DNA from: Trogon surrucura | Taxonomy: Eukaryota > Chordata > Aves > Trogoniformes > Trogonidae | DNA length: 64,000 nt | Assembly (NCBI GenBank): GCA_020746105.1 | Contig: CM036639.1 | Coordinates: 2,108,001-2,172,000 of the forward strand | Direction of reading: 5' to 3' | Shown here: piece after piece, positions 60,601-64,000 of the stretch | Position numbering within the stretch: position 1 is the stretch's first letter | Layout of the letters: every line of letters starts with the position of its first letter | Notes under the pieces: generated by a model | What the model was told of the DNA's origin: nothing | The model's database searches: none | Seen by the model: the letters and a program-made list of their open reading frames with translations, nothing else | Made by a program: the position numbers and the translations under genes

Positions 60601-62640
60601 TAGGGAAAACTGCGCTTTTTGTTCCAACTCGATTGAGACATCTTATTTAAATAAACCTTTTCCTGAGAACAGTTTCTCCCTTCTGGCGGACTCCACGAAG
60701 ATGGGGGCTGCAGCAGCCTGAGGAGGGAGAGCGAGGGGAGATTTCACCCTTCCCTAAGAGCTGGTTTGCTTTCAAACAACTCTCCTGGCACGGAGGATAG
60801 GGCCCTTCTGAAGACAGTTTGTGGGAACACCTCTTCTAAGAAATTTTTAGCGGAGACACGAATTTTTCGTGCAGGCGACACAGTAGGAATGAAGCGTTTC
60901 CAAAGGCTCCAGAGTGTCCAGAGTATTCGGATGTTTCGTTTTGGAGTTAAATATAACTTTCTAAGGAGAAAGTTTGTGCCATGCCTAAGAAATGTCACTC
61001 CTGGCAGGGTGATTTATAAGCAGCACTGCTGACTCCCGGGGTGCGTGTTTGGCTGCGGACTTCGTTGTCACCAAAAGGACTTGTCCCGAGAAGTTGTCAG
61101 AGAAATATAAAGCCCCAGCGTGTGTCTTGGTTAGATCAGAGCGTGCTGATCTATATTCGGGGCTAAAAACCGAAGAGGAAAAATCAAATAATATACACGG
61201 GAAAAAAATACTTCAGAGTCTGGGAGTCCAAAGAAACGCAGGAGAAATCCTCTTAATTAGTTACAAGCACAGGGCTATCTCCGAGCTACAAAATAAATAC
61301 GAGAGAATTAAGATAAGGTACAATAACTCTTATCTGCTGCTCTCGGGAGCAGGGTCAGGCTGGGGAGTGGCACCGTGGTGGGCTCCAGCACGATGCCGTG
61401 AGGGTCCCTGGATGGGGACACTCCACAGGTGGCCAGCATCCCCCGGAGGGCGTGGGAGCCTTCTCAACCAGGGAGAGGGACATTTTTTGTGTCCTGGGAC
61501 TCCTGACTTTGAGTGGAAGATTTAGGTGAGAAATGCCTCTTTCGGTATTTTTTCCGGGTGGCACAAACCGCTCAAAATCCCACTTCTTTCTGCTCCAAAA
61601 CATAAATTTCCTCCTCCGATGGCTCTGAGAAACCCGTCTTGTTTCCTTGTGAATGGCACTGGCTATTCCTATGTGTTCCCCAAGGCAGGGGTGTGTCTCT
61701 AAGCTGGGTCGTCCCACTAATGAGATTCATTTAAGTCTTTCTACTCGGCGAGAGTGGAGAGGAGAGGTCTGTACCTGCTACTCCTGCGTACATGGGCGCT
61801 CTTCCTCCTAACGAGCAACCCTTACGGGCTTTTCATCGCAGCCTAGCCCTGCTCCAGAAGGTCTTTGTCTTCCCCCAGGACAACTCGGTGAGCCCGGGCC
61901 CGGATGGGTCTGGGCTCAGAGCCGGCCCCGGGCAGCATCAGTGGGGTACAGGGCCAGGAATGAACCCGGAGAATCCTAAATCCTCCGAGATCCAGCATCT
62001 GGCAGATCTCGTGTGGGCTAACTCCACCTAAAGCTGCCCTTTAATAAGTGCACGAATTTATTAACAATTCCATCAACCCTCTCTAGCTGTGGTTAAGAAC
62101 TAGGCTCATCAGGGTGAACTTCGGTTAGTTTCTCCAGACCGGGCGCTCTACTTTCCCCTTAAATGTGTGTGAAGAGGGGAAAAAAAAAAAACAAACAACA
62201 AAACAAAACAGCAAGACTAGGATAGATGCGGGAGATGCCAGGGTGGTGAGCAGAAGAAGGTCCCCTGTGCCAGCTCCTTCTTCCTTTGATGGTGGTGGAG
62301 CATTGGGAGAGTTTCTCAAGCTCCGGCGCCAGAGGCCCGGGATGCTACAGCCTGGAAAATGATGCTACAGCCTGGAAAAGGATGTTACAGCTCAGCTGAG
62401 AAAAACGGTCCCGAAAAGCCGGAGTCTGGCACTGGCAGCTCGGGAGGAAGGTCGGGTGATTCCCCAGGAGAAGTCAGCTCTTCCCATCTCACACCTCGGA
62501 GGCTCCATCCCCCTCCTGTCTCGCTGTCTCCTTTCCTTCACAGAAGATTTTTCACCTTGGGTCTTCCCATGGCTCAGGAGGGGTTGGTTCAACATCTTCA
62601 GGGCCTCGAGTAGTTCTTTAGCAAACATATCCCCAGACTA
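57680..62640. other. HOXB1-HOXB2 intergenic DNA, proximal part
   Basis: No coding exon is seen. I searched for the DR2 RARE that represses Hoxb1 in r3/r5 in mouse and found no convincing match. Isolated sites include TGATCCAT (58238-58245, PBX/HOX-type). AT-rich, homeodomain-core-bearing blocks lie at about 58080-58160, 59090-59230 and 59990-60060. The region probably carries HOXB1 upstream and HOXB2 downstream elements, but none can be named. Confidence 0.5.
62341..62390 (+). repeat. 20-bp tandem repeat, about 2.5 copies
   Basis: Two near-identical units, GATGCTACAGCCTGGAAAAT and GATGCTACAGCCTGGAAAAG, are followed by a partial GATGTTACAG. This is a small recent-looking minisatellite. Confidence 0.9.
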
Positions 62641-63150
62641 GATCAGCACAAGACAAATATTACTTTAGCATCCCTACAACACGTGCGAGCGTATCTCATT
62701 TGCATATTTCTAGGTTAATAATCGTGAGGCAATTGCAGTGTTTTGACAACGATCAAGAGCTGAATATGCTTAATACGCTTAATATATGCCCTCCAGTTGC
62801 ACAGAACAGAAGGACGGGGTTGCAAATATGCGTTCCCCATTTGTTTGACATTTTGAAGAAGGTAAAGAATGGCTGAACTAATGGCGAAATCTTACAGTCA
62901 TTCAATAATTTAGATTTTATTGAATATTCCCCTTCTTTCCTCCGACATTTCAGTCTTGCTAATTAGGACAAATAAGAAGGGGCCTGCTGTTAGCAAGGAT
63001 AATAACTGGCGAGGTTCCATTTATTAAGTCACTTTCCGTGGGTGTAGAATTGATCTGTGGCTGTGACTGGCATGCTTTCTAGACCTGCAGCAACTTCGAG
63101 AAGTCATTATGATCTGCAGAAGGGCCCTCGTTAGAGATTTGTATCGATAA
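62640..63150. promoter_or_regulatory. Candidate conserved noncoding element upstream of HOXB1
   Basis: A sharp shift to AT-rich unique sequence follows GC-rich flanks. It contains a perfect octamer ATTTGCAT (62698-62705), TTGCAAATATGCG (about 62820-62832), ATTCAATAATTTAG, CTAATTAGG and GGTTCCATTTATTAAG. It resembles HOX-cluster noncoding elements in composition and site density. It lies about 5.3-5.8 kb upstream of the HOXB1 ATG, so it could serve HOXB1 or HOXB2. Confidence 0.4.
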
Positions 63151-63594
63151 GGTGTCAGGGTTTACGTCGGGGGGCTCGTGGAAACCCCTTCCCCACGCCC
63201 GTCCCACCTCGGCTCTGCCTCCTCCGTATGGTGGGGGGGGAGGCCGCCCCCCTCAGCCCTGTGCAAGGGGGGACCCTGCAAGGGGACAGTGTCCCCTCCC
63301 CTCCGCCTCTCCCTTCCCCACGGAAAGGGCGTGTGTGGAAATCCGCTGCAAGATCGATGTGCGGAGAAATCTATCTCTGAGCACGTATTTTTAAGGTAAA
63401 GGCGAAAAATCTCCCTTCTCTGGAGGGGCAAGGGAAGGGGTTGCGGATCCACGGGTCCACTGAGCGGCCCCGGGGACCGAGTAAGGCTGAGCGGGCCCGG
63501 CTCGGGGCTCTTGGCGTGGGCCAGCCCCGACCATCTGATTCCCTGCTCCCGCCGCCCCCCAACAAGCCTGTATTCAGGATTGCGGGGAGGGGGA

Positions 63595-63730
63595 GGAGGC
63601 GAGAAGGGAAATATGTAAAGCACTGGAACAAATGGCGCTTTGATAGACAACGTCTGGCAGTGCCAACGCTGCCGCTGAGTATGTTCCAGAAGCTGGAGAT
63701 ATTAAATAAACTTAAAGATAATGAATAGCC
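63595..63730. promoter_or_regulatory. Candidate conserved noncoding element
   Basis: A compact unique block contains CTTTGATAGACAA (TCF/SOX-like), TGGCAGTGCCA (a palindromic pair of NFI-like halves with short spacing) and ATTAAATAAACTTAAAG. It is bracketed by GC-rich sequence. Function is unknown and the call is by appearance only. Confidence 0.25.
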
Positions 63731-64000
63731 TTCTGTGGTACTTGGGCTGGGCCTGGGCTTTCTTTTCCCCCGCGTGGCTCTGGGACTTTCAGGGAGGAGA
63801 GGAATTGGAGAGAGAGGGCAGCGCCATGGAGGGGGGTGGGATGGGATGACTCCCGGGCTGGGATGCAGAGACAGCGCAAACTGTGCGCTAGATGCTCCCT
63901 TTTACTTATGGGCAAGTGGTAAATAATAATCACTTGCGTATTTTAATTGCAATCTACTTCGATTTTCGATATAAACCCGCTTCTTCCCGGAGTGAGTTTG

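Noticed and set aside
57680-62640. Upstream DR2 RARE for r3/r5 repression of HOXB1
   Set aside because: Candidates such as AGTTGG-TA-AGTTCG (58702-58715) have mismatches in both half-sites, and AGTTCA at 58666-58671 has no proper partner. None was good enough to call.
1-64000. CRISPR arrays, operons, ribosome binding sites, prophage or other prokaryotic systems
   Set aside because: The window is vertebrate nuclear DNA with spliced HOX and SKAP genes. No regularly spaced repeats or bacterial-style gene arrays occur.
1-64000. Endogenous retrovirus or other integrated virus
   Set aside because: No LTR pair, primer binding site or gag/pol-like frame is seen. The only reverse-transcriptase-related fragments are CR1 and L2-like LINE remnants.
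62640-64000. HOXB2 3' end
   Set aside because: No frame near the right edge resembles the HOXB2 C-terminus, so HOXB2 must begin beyond the window.

Overview
This window is vertebrate nuclear DNA, most likely from a bird. It is the 3' (anterior) flank of the HOXB cluster. Only two protein-coding genes can be supported, both on the minus strand: the first coding exon of SKAP1 near 5.5 kb and the complete two-exon HOXB1 gene at 55.66-57.38 kb. The avian call is an inference. It rests on CR1 LINE copies (one with the diagnostic 3' ATTCTGTG octamer array), low repeat density, a HOXB1-SKAP1 gap of only about 50 kb (about 100 kb in human, from memory), and a HOXB1 protein that reads as a sauropsid ortholog.

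Layout. 1-5.5 kb is the start of SKAP1 intron 1, with a curious inverted repeat near 2.0-2.2 kb. 5.53-5.56 kb is SKAP1 coding exon 1, with its promoter to about 5.95 kb. 6-53 kb is intergenic. It holds old CR1, L2-like and MIR-like fragments, low-complexity tracts, an orphan CpG-rich island at 24.4-25.0 kb, and several AT-rich, homeodomain-site-rich blocks that look like conserved noncoding elements (11.7-12.2, 12.9-13.3, 22.8-23.5 and 47.6-47.9 kb). 50.7-51.0 kb carries a perfect DR5 retinoic acid response element with FOX and MEIS sites. 53.84 kb carries a DR2 element. 54.5-57.4 kb is HOXB1. 57.58-57.67 kb is the HOXB1 autoregulatory (rhombomere 4) enhancer, with three PBX/HOX sites, a SOX-OCT composite and a MEIS/PREP site. 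57.7-64 kb is HOXB1-HOXB2 intergenic DNA; no HOXB2 exon is reached.

How the parts work together. HOXB1 is a labial-class transcription factor that specifies rhombomere 4. In mouse its early activation depends on 3' retinoic acid response elements (DR2 and DR5), and its maintenance in r4 depends on an upstream PBX/HOX autoregulatory enhancer. The same types of element lie at comparable positions here, so the known logic (retinoid activation from the 3' side, self-maintenance from the 5' side) is readable directly. SKAP1 is an unrelated T-cell adaptor gene marking the 3' edge of the locus. Pairing SKAP1 with HOXB1 (as SKAP2 pairs with HOXA1) is an ancient synteny that supports both calls.
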